64,000 nt of DNA, from positions 62,001 through 126,000 of the forward strand of contig NZ_JAMXLV010000016.1 in NCBI RefSeq assembly GCF_024054535.1, in the 5' to 3' direction. Within the stretch, counting starts at the first letter, position 1. Each line of letters begins with the position of its first letter. The translations under genes and the position numbers were made by a program. Source of the DNA: Thermococcus alcaliphilus (GTDB lineage Archaea; Methanobacteriota_B; Thermococci; Thermococcales; Thermococcaceae). The notes below the pieces were generated by a model. The model did not search any database, had not been told where the DNA came from, and was given only the letters and a program-made list of their open reading frames with translations. This document shows positions 32,824 through 45,357 of this stretch, piece by piece.

Positions 32824-33951
32824 AAGGTAGTCTTTCTCCTTCAAGAATGTCTCCGCTCTTTTCAGAACTAGTTTTTCTGCCTCTTCTGTTGTCATGTCCT
32901 TTGTTTTTTCCACGAAGTCTGCGGTTTTTGCAAAGTAGAGAGGCACTAAAGGTTCGGCATTTTTGAGTATTCCGTTTTTATATGCCACTGCCCCATCAAA
33001 GAGAACGTGGCTCCATAGGACGTCATCGAAGTCGAACGTTCTTAGTGCCTCTTTAACTTCCTCAAACGTTTCTTTTGAGAGTGCCCTCTCCAAAATCTCC
33101 TTATTTTCCTCAAAAAGATTCCTTGCCCTTTCTTTTAACAGGTCTAAGCTGACTTTGACAGGCTCTGGTTCTCTAACTTCCATCTCTCCGAAAACCGGAA
33201 CCGGTTTTATATCCCTAACGTTTTTCCATTTATCCTCATACTTTTGCATCAGCATAAATAGAGTTCCCACGACTTGGTTGAACATTGGGCCTAGAGAAGC
33301 TGCTGGATCCTTTGGATCGTGAATTTTAACTCCCAGCGCTGTCTGGATAACTTTAAAGCCTTCCGCTATTGCAGTAGTGGTCAGAAATATGTCCACTCCA
33401 AACCTTGCTACATCGCTTTTCCAAATTTCTTCATCGCCAAGATAGGTGTCTATAAGCTCTGCGCTGATTCCAAAGTCTCCTCCTATTGGCTGTCTGACGT
33501 TGTATCCGTAGAGAGAGGCTGTCATTGGGTACGCTATGTTGTTGGTTATTGTCCCGTCATATTTGTGCCTTAAATACAGTGGGGCAACGAAGTGATAGCC
33601 CTCTTCAATTGGCTTGGCGAATTTGTAAATCCACTCTGGAGTTATGCTCCTTAGGTCACTATCGACAAACACCACTGCATCGGCTCCTTCTTCCCTTGCT
33701 ATCTCTAAGACCTCTTTCATGGCACTGCCTTTTCCTGGTATTGGCCACTTGTAAACCAAGCTCCTTACTTCAACGCCTTCAGGGACTGGAGTTTTCATGA
33801 CAACTTCTCTTGTACCATCTTTACTCCCACCGTCTGAATTGATAATTAAACCTCCCCCAAAATACCTTTTTAGTCCTTCTGCGGCTTGTCTAACGACGTA
33901 TCCAATTGTATCAGCGTTGTTATAGCTTGGAATACCTACAATGACTTTCAT
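32809..33951 (-). CDS. GT-A family glycosyltransferase, possibly glycerate-glycoside synthase-like
   Basis: 380 aa. The nucleotide-sugar binding start I-V-G-I-P-S-Y-N-N-A and the metal motif F-V-D-S-D-L (DxD) with G-K-G-S-A-M before it define a GT-A fold. The C-terminal ~130 residues are helical. The whole resembles GT2/GT81-type soluble enzymes such as glucosylglycerate or phosphoglycerate glycosyl synthases, not membrane GTs; compatible-solute synthesis is inference. Divergent from the dehydrogenase pair, with a shared regulatory region. Confidence 0.65.
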   Translation of the reverse strand: MKVIVGIPSYNNADTIGYVVRQAAEGLKRYFGGGLIINSDGGSKDGTREVVMKTPVPEGVEVRSLVYKWPIPGKGSAMKEVLEIAREEGADAVVFVDSDLRSITPEWIYKFAKPIEEGYHFVAPLYLRHKYDGTITNNIAYPMTASLYGYNVRQPIGGDFGISAELIDTYLGDEEIWKSDVARFGVDIFLTTTAIAEGFKVIQTALGVKIHDPKDPAASLGPMFNQVVGTLFMLMQKYEDKWKNVRDIKPVPVFGEMEVREPEPVKVSLDLLKERARNLFEENKEILERALSKETFEEVKEALRTFDFDDVLWSHVLFDGAVAYKNGILKNAEPLVPLYFAKTADFVEKTKDMTTEEAEKLVLKRAETFLKEKDYLLERW

Positions 33952-33969
33952 TGCCCATCACCAAAATAC

Positions 33970-33986
33970 AACCATTCATAGTGGTT
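33970..33986. promoter_or_regulatory. Candidate sugar-regulator operator, copy 1
   Basis: AACCAT-N5-GTGGTT, an inverted repeat with one mismatch, ending ~15 bp before the TATA box of the plus-strand dehydrogenase. On the minus strand it lies just downstream of a TATA-like TTTAAA for the glycosyltransferase. The same architecture recurs at 36092-36108. Confidence 0.55.
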
Positions 33987-34003
33987 TAAAATGAAAAATG
34001 CTT

Positions 34004-34021
34004 AAATACCTTTTGGTATTT
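34004..34021. promoter_or_regulatory. Perfect inverted repeat overlapping the TATA box of the dehydrogenase operon
   Basis: AAATACC-TTTT-GGTATTT, 7-bp arms with a 4-nt loop. Its left arm is part of the TATA-like TTAAATA, and the start codon is 21 nt beyond its right edge. Could be a repressor site or a hairpin in the short leader. Confidence 0.45.
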
Positions 34022-34042
34022 AATAACCATGAGGGATTCCCC

Positions 34043-35068
34043 ATGGGGAAGCTGAAAGTTGGAATAATAGGATGCGGAAATATATTCAATTTAGCCCATA
34101 AAAACGCCCTCAAAAACCTAAGGGAAATAAAAGTCATCGCTTGCATGGATATAAAGGAGAAAAAGGCAAAAGAAGCTGCAAAAGAGTTCAATGCAAAACC
34201 GTACACAAGTTTAGATGAGTTCCTCGATTTAGATTTAGACGTTGTTGAAATCCTAACCCCCACTTACACTCACGCTGAACTGGCCATAAAAGCCCTAAAA
34301 AGCGGTAAGCATGTGATTGTAGAAAAACCCATAGCTCTTACAACTGAAGAAGCTCAAAAGATGATAAAAACCGCAGAAAAGGAAGAATTATGGCTTTTGG
34401 TTGGTCATACCAGAAGATTCGACAAGAGATGGGTGCAGATAAAGGAAGTGATAAAAAAGAGAAACATAGTACCGATGCAGATAAGAAAAGCGGAAGTTCA
34501 AAGACTGCCGTTTCCAGAGACTGCATGGTACTGGAAGCCCAATAAAGGAGGAGGGGTTGCAATAGACCTAGGAGTCCATGTTACAGATTTTCTCAGGTGG
34601 TACTTCGAGAGTGAGCCTGTAAAAATCCTTGGAATTGGAAAAGCCATAAGAAAAGAGGCAAAGGTAAATGGAACATATGACCACTTTTTGATGATGATAC
34701 AGTTTGAAGGGGGCAAAACCGGATTAGCAGAGGTAAGCTGGGCTTACTCTTATCCAGCCCGCTATGGGGTCTTTTACCACCACCTAGATATCCTAGGAAA
34801 GAACGGAAGGATAAGATACACCCCCCTAGACACACCGGTTGTTGGAGTGGTAAAGAGCCACTTTGAGATGCCGCGCTTTTCACCATTGCTCTCAGCATTT
34901 CCTGAGGCATTTGAAACCGAGCTGAGACACTTTTTCAGAGTAATAATGGGAGAGGAAGAACCTTCAATAACTGCAAAAGACGCATTAATAGCCCTTCAAA
35001 TGGCAGAAATAGCGATAGAATCAGCAAAGAGAGAAGAGCCCTTGGAGTTTAAGGGGGTGGTAGAATGA
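34043..35068 (+). CDS. Gfo/Idh/MocA family oxidoreductase, first copy
   Basis: 341 aa from the ATG at 34043 (GAGGGA ribosome site); the longer frame from 33998 would start at the TATA box. NAD(P)-binding Rossmann motif V-G-I-I-G-C-G-N-I at the N-terminus; the E-K-P-I-A-L-T motif at ~94-100 contains the catalytic Lys; the D-L-G-V-H motif (~175) supplies the substrate-site Asp and His. Acts on a sugar, polyol or inositol. Overlaps the second copy by 4 nt. Confidence 0.85.
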   Translation: MGKLKVGIIGCGNIFNLAHKNALKNLREIKVIACMDIKEKKAKEAAKEFNAKPYTSLDEFLDLDLDVVEILTPTYTHAELAIKALKSGKHVIVEKPIALTTEEAQKMIKTAEKEELWLLVGHTRRFDKRWVQIKEVIKKRNIVPMQIRKAEVQRLPFPETAWYWKPNKGGGVAIDLGVHVTDFLRWYFESEPVKILGIGKAIRKEAKVNGTYDHFLMMIQFEGGKTGLAEVSWAYSYPARYGVFYHHLDILGKNGRIRYTPLDTPVVGVVKSHFEMPRFSPLLSAFPEAFETELRHFFRVIMGEEEPSITAKDALIALQMAEIAIESAKREEPLEFKGVVE

Positions 35069-36066
35069 TAAATGTTGGGATAATCAGCTACGCTCATCCC
35101 CATGCGCTTAGGTATGGAGCAACTTTTGCCTCCAATCCAAAAGCAAGGCTCTACGCAATATCTGGTGACGGAGCAAACAGAGACGTGGCTAAGTCAGAGG
35201 CAGAAAAGCTGAAGGCAAAATTTTACCAAAACTACGAAGTCCTCCTCAAAGACAATAAGGTAGACGCCGTGTACATAGCAATTGAAACCTATAGACATAA
35301 AGAGGTTGCCATAAGAGCTGCCGAAGAAGGGAAGCACATACTTTTAGAAAAGCCCATTGCTTTAACTCTTGAAGACGCCGATGAAATTATTAAAGCAGCT
35401 AAAAAAGCCGATGTAAAACTCATGGTTCCCTTTAATCCAAGGTTCACAACGCCTCTTAGAAAGGCAAAAGCAATGATAGAAGCCGGGGAGATAGGAGATC
35501 TGGAGTACATATATTCAATCTCGGAGTACGTAAAGCCCCCAATATTCCTTGAAGGCTTGGATATGAGCTGGTTCTTAGACGTTAAAAAAGCAGGCGGCGG
35601 TGGATTTATGGACACTGCACCACATGGGATAGATTCTCTTCTCTGGCTTACAAACAGCGAACCAAAGAGCGTTTACGCGGACATTGGCTCAAAAATATAT
35701 GGATTCCCGGTAGATGATATAGGCACTGCGGTGCTTAGATTCAAGAATGGGGTCATGGCAGTTCTAAACGCTGGATGGGGCAATCCGAAGGGATACTCAT
35801 ATGGACTGGAAATCAAGTACTACATACTCGGAAAGGAGGGATTCCTTGATGTCAGAACTGCATATCCCGACTTTACCGTGTATCAAGACAGAGCGGAAAA
35901 GATATACTGGGAGAGAGCCGATGTCAATGGCATAGTGAACTCATTCTTAGAATCGATAATAGAAGACAAAGAGCCACCAATAACTGGAGAAATCGCCAAA
36001 AAGAACCTAAAGATAATTCTAGCCGCTTATGAGTCTTCAAAAACTGGAAAAGTTATCAAACTCTGA
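35065..36066 (+). CDS. Gfo/Idh/MocA family oxidoreductase, second copy
   Basis: 333 aa. The N-terminus V-G-I-I-S-Y-A-H-P-H-A is a degenerate Rossmann motif: the first copy has G-C-G-N, so cofactor binding may differ. The catalytic E-K-P-I-A-L-T-L-E-D-A and the D-T-A-P-H-G-I-D motif are intact. It starts with ATGA overlapping the first copy's stop, so the pair is translationally coupled. Two consecutive dehydrogenases suggest oxidation and epimerisation of one imported sugar or polyol. Confidence 0.8.
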   Translation: MINVGIISYAHPHALRYGATFASNPKARLYAISGDGANRDVAKSEAEKLKAKFYQNYEVLLKDNKVDAVYIAIETYRHKEVAIRAAEEGKHILLEKPIALTLEDADEIIKAAKKADVKLMVPFNPRFTTPLRKAKAMIEAGEIGDLEYIYSISEYVKPPIFLEGLDMSWFLDVKKAGGGGFMDTAPHGIDSLLWLTNSEPKSVYADIGSKIYGFPVDDIGTAVLRFKNGVMAVLNAGWGNPKGYSYGLEIKYYILGKEGFLDVRTAYPDFTVYQDRAEKIYWERADVNGIVNSFLESIIEDKEPPITGEIAKKNLKIILAAYESSKTGKVIKL

Positions 36067-36091
36067 GTTTCCATTTTCACATTTTAAATAC

Positions 36092-36108
36092 AACTACAAA
36101 AAGTGGTT
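36092..36108. promoter_or_regulatory. Candidate sugar-regulator operator, copy 2
   Basis: AACTAC-N5-GTGGTT, one mismatch in the inverted repeat, ~13 bp before the TATA-like TTTATATA of the ABC operon. Same arms, spacer and distance to TATA as copy 1, consistent with an upstream activator-type site. Confidence 0.55.
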
Positions 36109-36174
36109 TATATCACAAGATTTATATATTTTGAGTTAGCAAAATTAGGATGAGCAATTCAGAGGTGATAAGGC

Positions 36175-37488
36175 ATGAGCCGAAAGGTAAGGTTGGCAGG
36201 AGTTTTGGTTTTGGTTCTTTTAGGAGCGATAGTAAGTGGGTGCATTGGGGGGCAACAAACCACAACACAAACTACCCAAACAACCACCGAAAAAGTCACA
36301 GTAACATGGCTTTCAACACAGCTAAACCCCCCAGAGGAGAGGGCTTTTGTACAGGAGCAATTAGTTAAAGAGTTTAAGGATCAAACGGGAATTGATGTAA
36401 ACTTTGTACCTATCAGCTATACCGATCTAGCTACAAGACTTGAGGCGGAGGAAAAAGCAGGTAAGGTAACTATCGATCTGATAGCCGATCTCCACGGTGG
36501 ATTGGACTTCTTCGCTTCCAAGGGATGGCTTGAAGACCTAAGCGGAAGAAAACTTGAAGGAAGAACCTTCATAAGCACCTTTGAGAAATATGCAACCATA
36601 AACGGAAAGAAAGTTTACATCCCATGGATGAGTGCCACCTATGTAATGGTGGTAAACAAGAAAGCCTTTGACTACCTTCCAGCAGGACTTACAAAGGAAG
36701 ACGTTATGAAGGGAACTGAGAAGTGGACATACGATGCTCTTCTTGAATGGGCCAAGAACTTGAAGGAAGCCACTGGCCAACCACAGCTCGGCTTCCCAGC
36801 TGGACCAAAGGGTCTCTTGCACAGATTCCTCCACGGTTACATCTACCCAAGCTTTACCGGCTACCAGGCTAAGAACTTCGACAGTCCAGAGGCTGTAGAA
36901 ATGTGGAAATACCTTAGAGAGCTCTGGCAATACGTCAACCCAGCAAGTACAACATGGGACGCTATGGGTGAGCCACTCCTTAGAGGGGAAGTTATGATCG
37001 CCTGGGATCACACCGCAAGAATAAAGAACGCAATAGAAACCAACCCAGATCAGTTCGTAGTAGTCCCAGTTCCAAGGGGACCAAAGGGAAGAGGATTCAT
37101 CCTTGTAGTTGCCGGATTGGCAATTCCAAAGAACGCTCCTCACCCAGATGAAGCATGGAAGTTAATTGATTACCTCACAAAGCCAGAAACACAAGTAAAG
37201 ATCCTTGAGAACGTTGGATTCTTCCCAACAGTCCAAGAAGCAACGGGAGCTATCCCAAGTGGACCACTCAAGATACTCGCCGAAGGTGTTGCAGCTCAAT
37301 CTGCAACTCCAGATGCGGTAGTAGCAATGATTCCAAACCTCGGTGAAAAGGGAGGACAGTTCACAAACGCTTACAGAACTGCCTTTGAGAGAATTGTTCT
37401 CAAAGGTGAAGACCCAGAAGCAGTAGTTAAAGAACTCGGTCCACAAGTAAAGCAGCTCTTCCAAGAGATGGGACAAGAGATTCCATGA
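36175..37488 (+). CDS. ABC sugar transporter, substrate-binding lipoprotein
   Basis: 437 aa. The N-terminal signal R-K-V-R-L-A-G-V-L-V-L-V-L-L-G-A-I-V-S-G-C ends at a lipobox cysteine, followed by a T/Q-rich linker and a family 1 (MalE-type) two-lobed binding domain. Residues such as Y-I-P-W-M-S-A-T-Y and W-D-H-T-A-R lie where sugar-stacking aromatics occur. A GAGGTGAT ribosome site precedes the ATG. First gene of the importer operon; sugar specificity cannot be read from sequence. Confidence 0.85.
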   Translation: MSRKVRLAGVLVLVLLGAIVSGCIGGQQTTTQTTQTTTEKVTVTWLSTQLNPPEERAFVQEQLVKEFKDQTGIDVNFVPISYTDLATRLEAEEKAGKVTIDLIADLHGGLDFFASKGWLEDLSGRKLEGRTFISTFEKYATINGKKVYIPWMSATYVMVVNKKAFDYLPAGLTKEDVMKGTEKWTYDALLEWAKNLKEATGQPQLGFPAGPKGLLHRFLHGYIYPSFTGYQAKNFDSPEAVEMWKYLRELWQYVNPASTTWDAMGEPLLRGEVMIAWDHTARIKNAIETNPDQFVVVPVPRGPKGRGFILVVAGLAIPKNAPHPDEAWKLIDYLTKPETQVKILENVGFFPTVQEATGAIPSGPLKILAEGVAAQSATPDAVVAMIPNLGEKGGQFTNAYRTAFERIVLKGEDPEAVVKELGPQVKQLFQEMGQEIP

Positions 37489-37498
37489 GGGAGGTACC

Positions 37499-38353
37499 AT
37501 GAAGGTTAAATCCTCCTACATTCCTTATTTTTTAATTTTACCTGCATTTGCGTATCTGCTGTTTTTTGTTGGGTATCCTCTTGTTCAAGCCCTCTATACT
37601 GCGTTTACCCAAAACGGACAATTCTCCCTTGCAACTGTTAGAAAAACATTTGCCGATCCTTATTTTTGGGATGCCTTAAAATATACCATAGCCCTTGCGG
37701 GAGTTATTGTCCCAACTCAAGTTGGGTTAGCCCTTATATTGGCCCTTGCTGTTAATAGGGCGTTTAAAGGGAAAGATTTTACTATTTATGCCCTCACGAT
37801 CCCGTTAACTATAAGCGATGTAGCTGCGGGTTTGATATGGTATTCCATGCTTTCCCCAAGCGGATTTTTGAATAAGCTTCTTCTGAATATTGGACTTATC
37901 CATCAGCCCATCTACTTTTTTGGGTATCAATATCGTCATATGGAATTTTTGGCTATTGTTTTAGCCGAGCTTTGGAGGGCAACCTCAATAGTTTTTGTTA
38001 TAATTCTCGCCGGGCTTCAGATGATAAGCCACGAGTATCTAGAGGCAGCAGAGGTCTTTGGAGCAGATTACTGGACAAGGCTGAGGAAGATAGTGATTCC
38101 CCTCTTAAAGCCAAGCATCCAGAGTGCTTTGATAATCAGAACCCTTTTCGCAATGCAGATATTCGGTATTGTGTGGATTCTAGCCGGAAGAGACATTCCG
38201 ATTCTAGCTGGAGAAGGCTTTTACAGACTAACAGAACTCAAAGAATACGATGTAGCATCCATCTACGCCTTGGTAATAGCGGGGCTTTCAATACTGCTTG
38301 GAGCACTCTATATTAAGTTCATGAAGGCCGAATACCTGGAGGTGAGAAGATGA
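37499..38353 (+). CDS. ABC sugar transporter permease, MalF-type
   Basis: 284 aa, six membrane helices starting Y-I-P-Y-F-L-I-L-P-A-F-A-Y-L-L-F. The EAA loop near ~190 reads E-A-A-E-V-F-G-A-D-Y-W-T-R-L-R-K-I-V-I-P, the contact to the ATPase. Ten nt after the binding-protein gene and overlapping the second permease by 4 nt. Confidence 0.85.
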   Translation: MKVKSSYIPYFLILPAFAYLLFFVGYPLVQALYTAFTQNGQFSLATVRKTFADPYFWDALKYTIALAGVIVPTQVGLALILALAVNRAFKGKDFTIYALTIPLTISDVAAGLIWYSMLSPSGFLNKLLLNIGLIHQPIYFFGYQYRHMEFLAIVLAELWRATSIVFVIILAGLQMISHEYLEAAEVFGADYWTRLRKIVIPLLKPSIQSALIIRTLFAMQIFGIVWILAGRDIPILAGEGFYRLTELKEYDVASIYALVIAGLSILLGALYIKFMKAEYLEVRR

Positions 38354-39183
38354 ACGACGAAACAAAGTTCATGCTAAAAAGGCTAGCCTTCTATACGTTT
38401 ATTTTTACTGTGGTCGCTTGGATAATAATCCCAATAATAATCTCAACACTCTATGGCTTCGCACTTCCCAGAGATTACTATGACCCCAAGAAGATCTTCC
38501 CAACAAGCTTCACAGTAAAATACGTTAAAACCCTTCTTTTCACACTCGGGGCGTTAGATGGTATTAAGAACAGCGTTATTGTGGCATTAATCACAATAGC
38601 CATAAGCTTTGCCCTTGGAATTCCTGCTGGTTATGCAGTTGCAAAGTTTATCTTCCCCGGAAAGGACACCATAAAGCTGTCTATAGTGGCTCTTAGAATG
38701 TTCCCAATACCTGTAATGGCAATTCCCCTCGTAATCCTTTATATAAAGCTCAACCTCATCGATACCCTACTAGGAGTTGCACTCGCCCATACGGCAATGG
38801 CGCTTCCCTTTGTAGTGCTAATAACCTCAAGCATCTTTGCAGGTGTTTCAACTGAGCTTGAGGAAGCCGGCATGGTGTTTGGACTTACAAGACTAGGCTC
38901 GTTCTTTAGAATTACCCTGCCCTTAGCATTACCAGGTTTAGCGGCTGCAGCTATGTTCACCTTCGTCATGTCGTGGAACGAGGTTTTTGTAGCGTCAATT
39001 TTAACTCTCTCCCACAGAACGTTACCAGCCCAAATTCTGTCAATAATGGCTGGAGCGAGCGGAGGGGCAGCACCAGATTACTACAAGTTCGCAGCGGCAT
39101 TCATCATGATAATACCCGCTATAACGTTCATATTCTTTGCTAGGAAGTATCTGGTAACAATGTGGGGTATAACACTAAAATGA
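38350..39183 (+). CDS. ABC sugar transporter permease, MalG-type
   Basis: 277 aa with six hydrophobic helices. The EAA loop is E-E-A-G-M-V-F-G-L-T-R-L-G-S-F-F-R-I-T-L-P-L. The C-terminal Y-L-V-T-M-W-G-I-T-L is typical of MalG-like permeases. With the first permease it forms the membrane channel. Overlap of 4 nt on one side and a 10-nt gap on the other support one transcript. Confidence 0.85.
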   Translation: MNDETKFMLKRLAFYTFIFTVVAWIIIPIIISTLYGFALPRDYYDPKKIFPTSFTVKYVKTLLFTLGALDGIKNSVIVALITIAISFALGIPAGYAVAKFIFPGKDTIKLSIVALRMFPIPVMAIPLVILYIKLNLIDTLLGVALAHTAMALPFVVLITSSIFAGVSTELEEAGMVFGLTRLGSFFRITLPLALPGLAAAAMFTFVMSWNEVFVASILTLSHRTLPAQILSIMAGASGGAAPDYYKFAAAFIMIIPAITFIFFARKYLVTMWGITLK

Positions 39184-39193
39184 GGTGTGAAAA

Positions 39194-40309
39194 ATGGTGG
39201 AAGTCAGGCTTGAGAACCTCAAGAAGTATTTTGACAACGGAAAGGTAAAGGCTGTTGATGGAATAAACCTAACCATAAAAGACGGAGAATTCCTCGTACT
39301 CCTCGGACCGAGTGGCTGTGGAAAAACGACAACACTTAGGATGATAGCAGGCTTAGAAACACCAACAGATGGAAAGATATGGTTTGGAGACAAGGACGTT
39401 ACTTACCTTCCCCCCAAAGACAGAAACATATCGATGGTTTTCCAGAGCTATGCCGTATGGCCCCATATGACGGTTTACGACAACATAGCATTCCCATTGA
39501 AGATTAAGAAGTATCCAAAAGAGGAGATAGACAAAAAGGTCAAATGGGCTGCGGAACTACTCCAAATAGAGGAGCTTCTCGATAGGTATCCTGCCCAGCT
39601 CAGTGGTGGGCAGAGACAGAGAGTTGCCGTTGCAAGGGCAATAGTGGTTGAGCCAAATGTTTTACTCATGGATGAGCCACTCTCCAACCTCGATGCAAAG
39701 CTCAGAGTTGCAATGAGGGCAGAAATCAAGAAACTCCAAACAAAGTTAAAGGTCACCACAATATATGTTACCCATGATCAAGTTGAGGCCATGACAATGG
39801 GCGATAGGATAGCGGTGATGAACCAAGGAAAGCTCCTTCAAGTCGGGCCTCCAACGGAGGTTTATTTGAAGCCAAACTCAATATTCGTTGCAACATTCAT
39901 AGGCGCTCCGGAGATGAACCTACTTGAGGTAAGTGTTAAAGAGAAGGACGATTCCATTATCCTAGAAGGAGAAGGGTTCGAAATTCCACTTTCAAGGGAC
40001 TTTAAAGAGCTCCTAGAGAAGTACATAGACAAAACAGTTGTCTTCGGTATAAGACCTGAACACATGACCATAGAAGGCGTCTCATCTCTAGAGCACGTGA
40101 AGAGAAGCACAACAATAGAGGGAACAGTTGACTTCATTGAGGCTCTAGGAACAGATACGATTGTCCATGCCAATATAGGAAACGGACAAATCATAAAGGT
40201 AAAGCTCCCAGGACATATACCCCTTGAGGTCGGGAGTAAGGTTAAAATAGTGATTGACTTGGATAACATCCACGTATTTGACAAGAACACTGAAAAAGCC
40301 ATAATATGA
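39194..40309 (+). CDS. ABC sugar transporter ATPase, MalK/UgpC type
   Basis: 371 aa. Walker A G-P-S-G-C-G-K-T-T, Q-loop V-F-Q-S-Y-A-V-W-P-H, signature L-S-G-G-Q-R-Q-R, Walker B V-L-L-M-D-E-P-L-S-N-L-D and the switch His Y-V-T-H-D-Q. A C-terminal regulatory (TOBE) domain covers ~240-371 with I-R-P-E-H-M. It powers the importer formed with the two permeases. Confidence 0.9.
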   Translation: MVEVRLENLKKYFDNGKVKAVDGINLTIKDGEFLVLLGPSGCGKTTTLRMIAGLETPTDGKIWFGDKDVTYLPPKDRNISMVFQSYAVWPHMTVYDNIAFPLKIKKYPKEEIDKKVKWAAELLQIEELLDRYPAQLSGGQRQRVAVARAIVVEPNVLLMDEPLSNLDAKLRVAMRAEIKKLQTKLKVTTIYVTHDQVEAMTMGDRIAVMNQGKLLQVGPPTEVYLKPNSIFVATFIGAPEMNLLEVSVKEKDDSIILEGEGFEIPLSRDFKELLEKYIDKTVVFGIRPEHMTIEGVSSLEHVKRSTTIEGTVDFIEALGTDTIVHANIGNGQIIKVKLPGHIPLEVGSKVKIVIDLDNIHVFDKNTEKAII

Positions 40310-40319
40310 GGGAAAGTAA

Positions 40320-44010
<3,691 letters not shown>

Positions 44011-44024
44011 ATCCCTCCCTCCCA

Positions 44025-44041
44025 TATCACTCTGGGTGTTA
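44025..44041. promoter_or_regulatory. TGM-like site at GAPOR promoter
   Basis: TATCAC-N5-GTGTTA, one mismatch from the Thermococcales glycolytic motif TATCAC-N5-GTGATA. It lies downstream of the TATA box (~44054-44063 on the minus strand), the repressing position for the Tgr/TrmBL1 regulator. Confidence 0.7.
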
Positions 44042-44132
44042 TGTAAAAGAGCAAATTATTTAAGATTTTTGGATAATGCAAGTGAATTTCATAGATTCTT
44101 TAGAACCAAAAAAGAAAATTAGCAAAGGAAGA

Positions 44133-45257
44133 TCAAACCGGCTCAAATCTGTCCTTAAGCTTCTCTAAAACACCTGGCAAAGTTGTGTATTCCATCTCCT
44201 CAAGCGGTAGGCGATGTGGTTCAAAGGGTCCATGTCTCCTTATGTAATCTGCAATCTCCAATGCCTTCTTTCTTGCCTCATCAAATGCCACATCCTCAAA
44301 GAGGTCAACCGGACCTATCAGCTTTCCATCCTTGTTGATCTGCCATCCTAACGCTACAACCCTTGGAGGTCCATCGAATCTTGAGGGAGTTGCATACTTG
44401 AGGGGAACGGGCATTATTGGGCCGTTGTGACTTCCTCTCATCCATCCACTCACAAGGTGCGGGAATGCAAATGGCTCCAAGACTTCTCCAAGGGCAGGAA
44501 GACCACTTTGAGCCCTTACTATTGCCACTGGGTCGTCTTTTCCTACGTATTCGCCAGCAATTTCGTAAAGCTTTTCGGTGCTTATAACGGCAACCGGCTC
44601 ATCTTCGGGAAGCTTGTGCCCTTTCTTTGGATACACGCGCTTTATTACGTATCTTGACTTTGCACCTATCAGTGCTAAAATGTCGTAAAGCTCCTCCGGC
44701 GAGTTCATAATAACTCTCTTGTGCTCCTTTATATCCCATATCTCAAATCTAAAGCCCATGTGCATGTGGGGATCAATGACCAGTCCAGCAGTGTTGAAGG
44801 GATCGGCAAACATTCTAAAGATCGGCAGGTTGAATGCTCCCGGCTCTGTCTTATCCATGTGGAATGTAACGATAGGCTCGCTTTTTCTTAGGGTAATCTC
44901 CATCTCGGCCACTCCTGGGCCCATTCCTCTAACGTTCCCACTGAAGGCATCTTTAAGTAAATCCTGACCAGCTCCGTAGAGACCGAGTTCTTTTGCTATC
45001 TCAGTTGCTTCTTTAAACACGTTCCAAGCTAGACCGTGTATTTTCTCACTGTCAACACCGTGCTTATGCGTCATGATAAGCTGCAAATCATCACCGCAGT
45101 ATGTGGCGTAGAAATCAATTATTGTCCCTTCCTCTTTTGCCTTACCCAAAAGCTCATTAGCCTTCTCGATAAGGGCTGGATGAACCTTGCAGTGTCCCGG
45201 CCATCCGCCAATATCAGCCTTTATCACGCTGATAGTTATCTTTTCTCCAACTGCCAT
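44133..45257 (-). CDS. fbp: Archaeal type V fructose-1,6-bisphosphate aldolase/phosphatase
   Basis: 374 aa, full family length. N-terminal I-S-V-I-K-A-D-I-G-G-W-P-G-H; metal-site D-D-L-Q-L-I-M-T-H near 55; F-H-M-D-K-T-E-P-G-A-F-N-L-P-I; C-terminal Y-T-T-L-P-G-V-L. The bifunctional enzyme joins triose phosphates and removes the C1 phosphate to give fructose-6-phosphate, committing flux to gluconeogenesis. GGTGAT before the ATG. A TGM-like site upstream of its TATA box is the activating arrangement. Confidence 0.92.
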   Translation of the reverse strand: MAVGEKITISVIKADIGGWPGHCKVHPALIEKANELLGKAKEEGTIIDFYATYCGDDLQLIMTHKHGVDSEKIHGLAWNVFKEATEIAKELGLYGAGQDLLKDAFSGNVRGMGPGVAEMEITLRKSEPIVTFHMDKTEPGAFNLPIFRMFADPFNTAGLVIDPHMHMGFRFEIWDIKEHKRVIMNSPEELYDILALIGAKSRYVIKRVYPKKGHKLPEDEPVAVISTEKLYEIAGEYVGKDDPVAIVRAQSGLPALGEVLEPFAFPHLVSGWMRGSHNGPIMPVPLKYATPSRFDGPPRVVALGWQINKDGKLIGPVDLFEDVAFDEARKKALEIADYIRRHGPFEPHRLPLEEMEYTTLPGVLEKLKDRFEPV

Positions 45258-45316
45258 GTGACATCACCAATAATACGTTTACTTTCGATCTTATAAAATT
45301 TTACCACCATAAAATA

Positions 45317-45333
45317 TATCACTCCCAATGATA
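45317..45333. promoter_or_regulatory. TGM-like site at FBPase promoter
   Basis: TATCAC-N5-ATGATA, one mismatch from TATCAC-N5-GTGATA. On the minus strand it sits ~18 bp upstream of the FBPase TATA box (~45291-45298), the activating position reported for Tgr at gluconeogenic genes. Confidence 0.7.
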
Positions 45334-45357
45334 CCAAAGAAGAAAAGGGTAAAAGGT

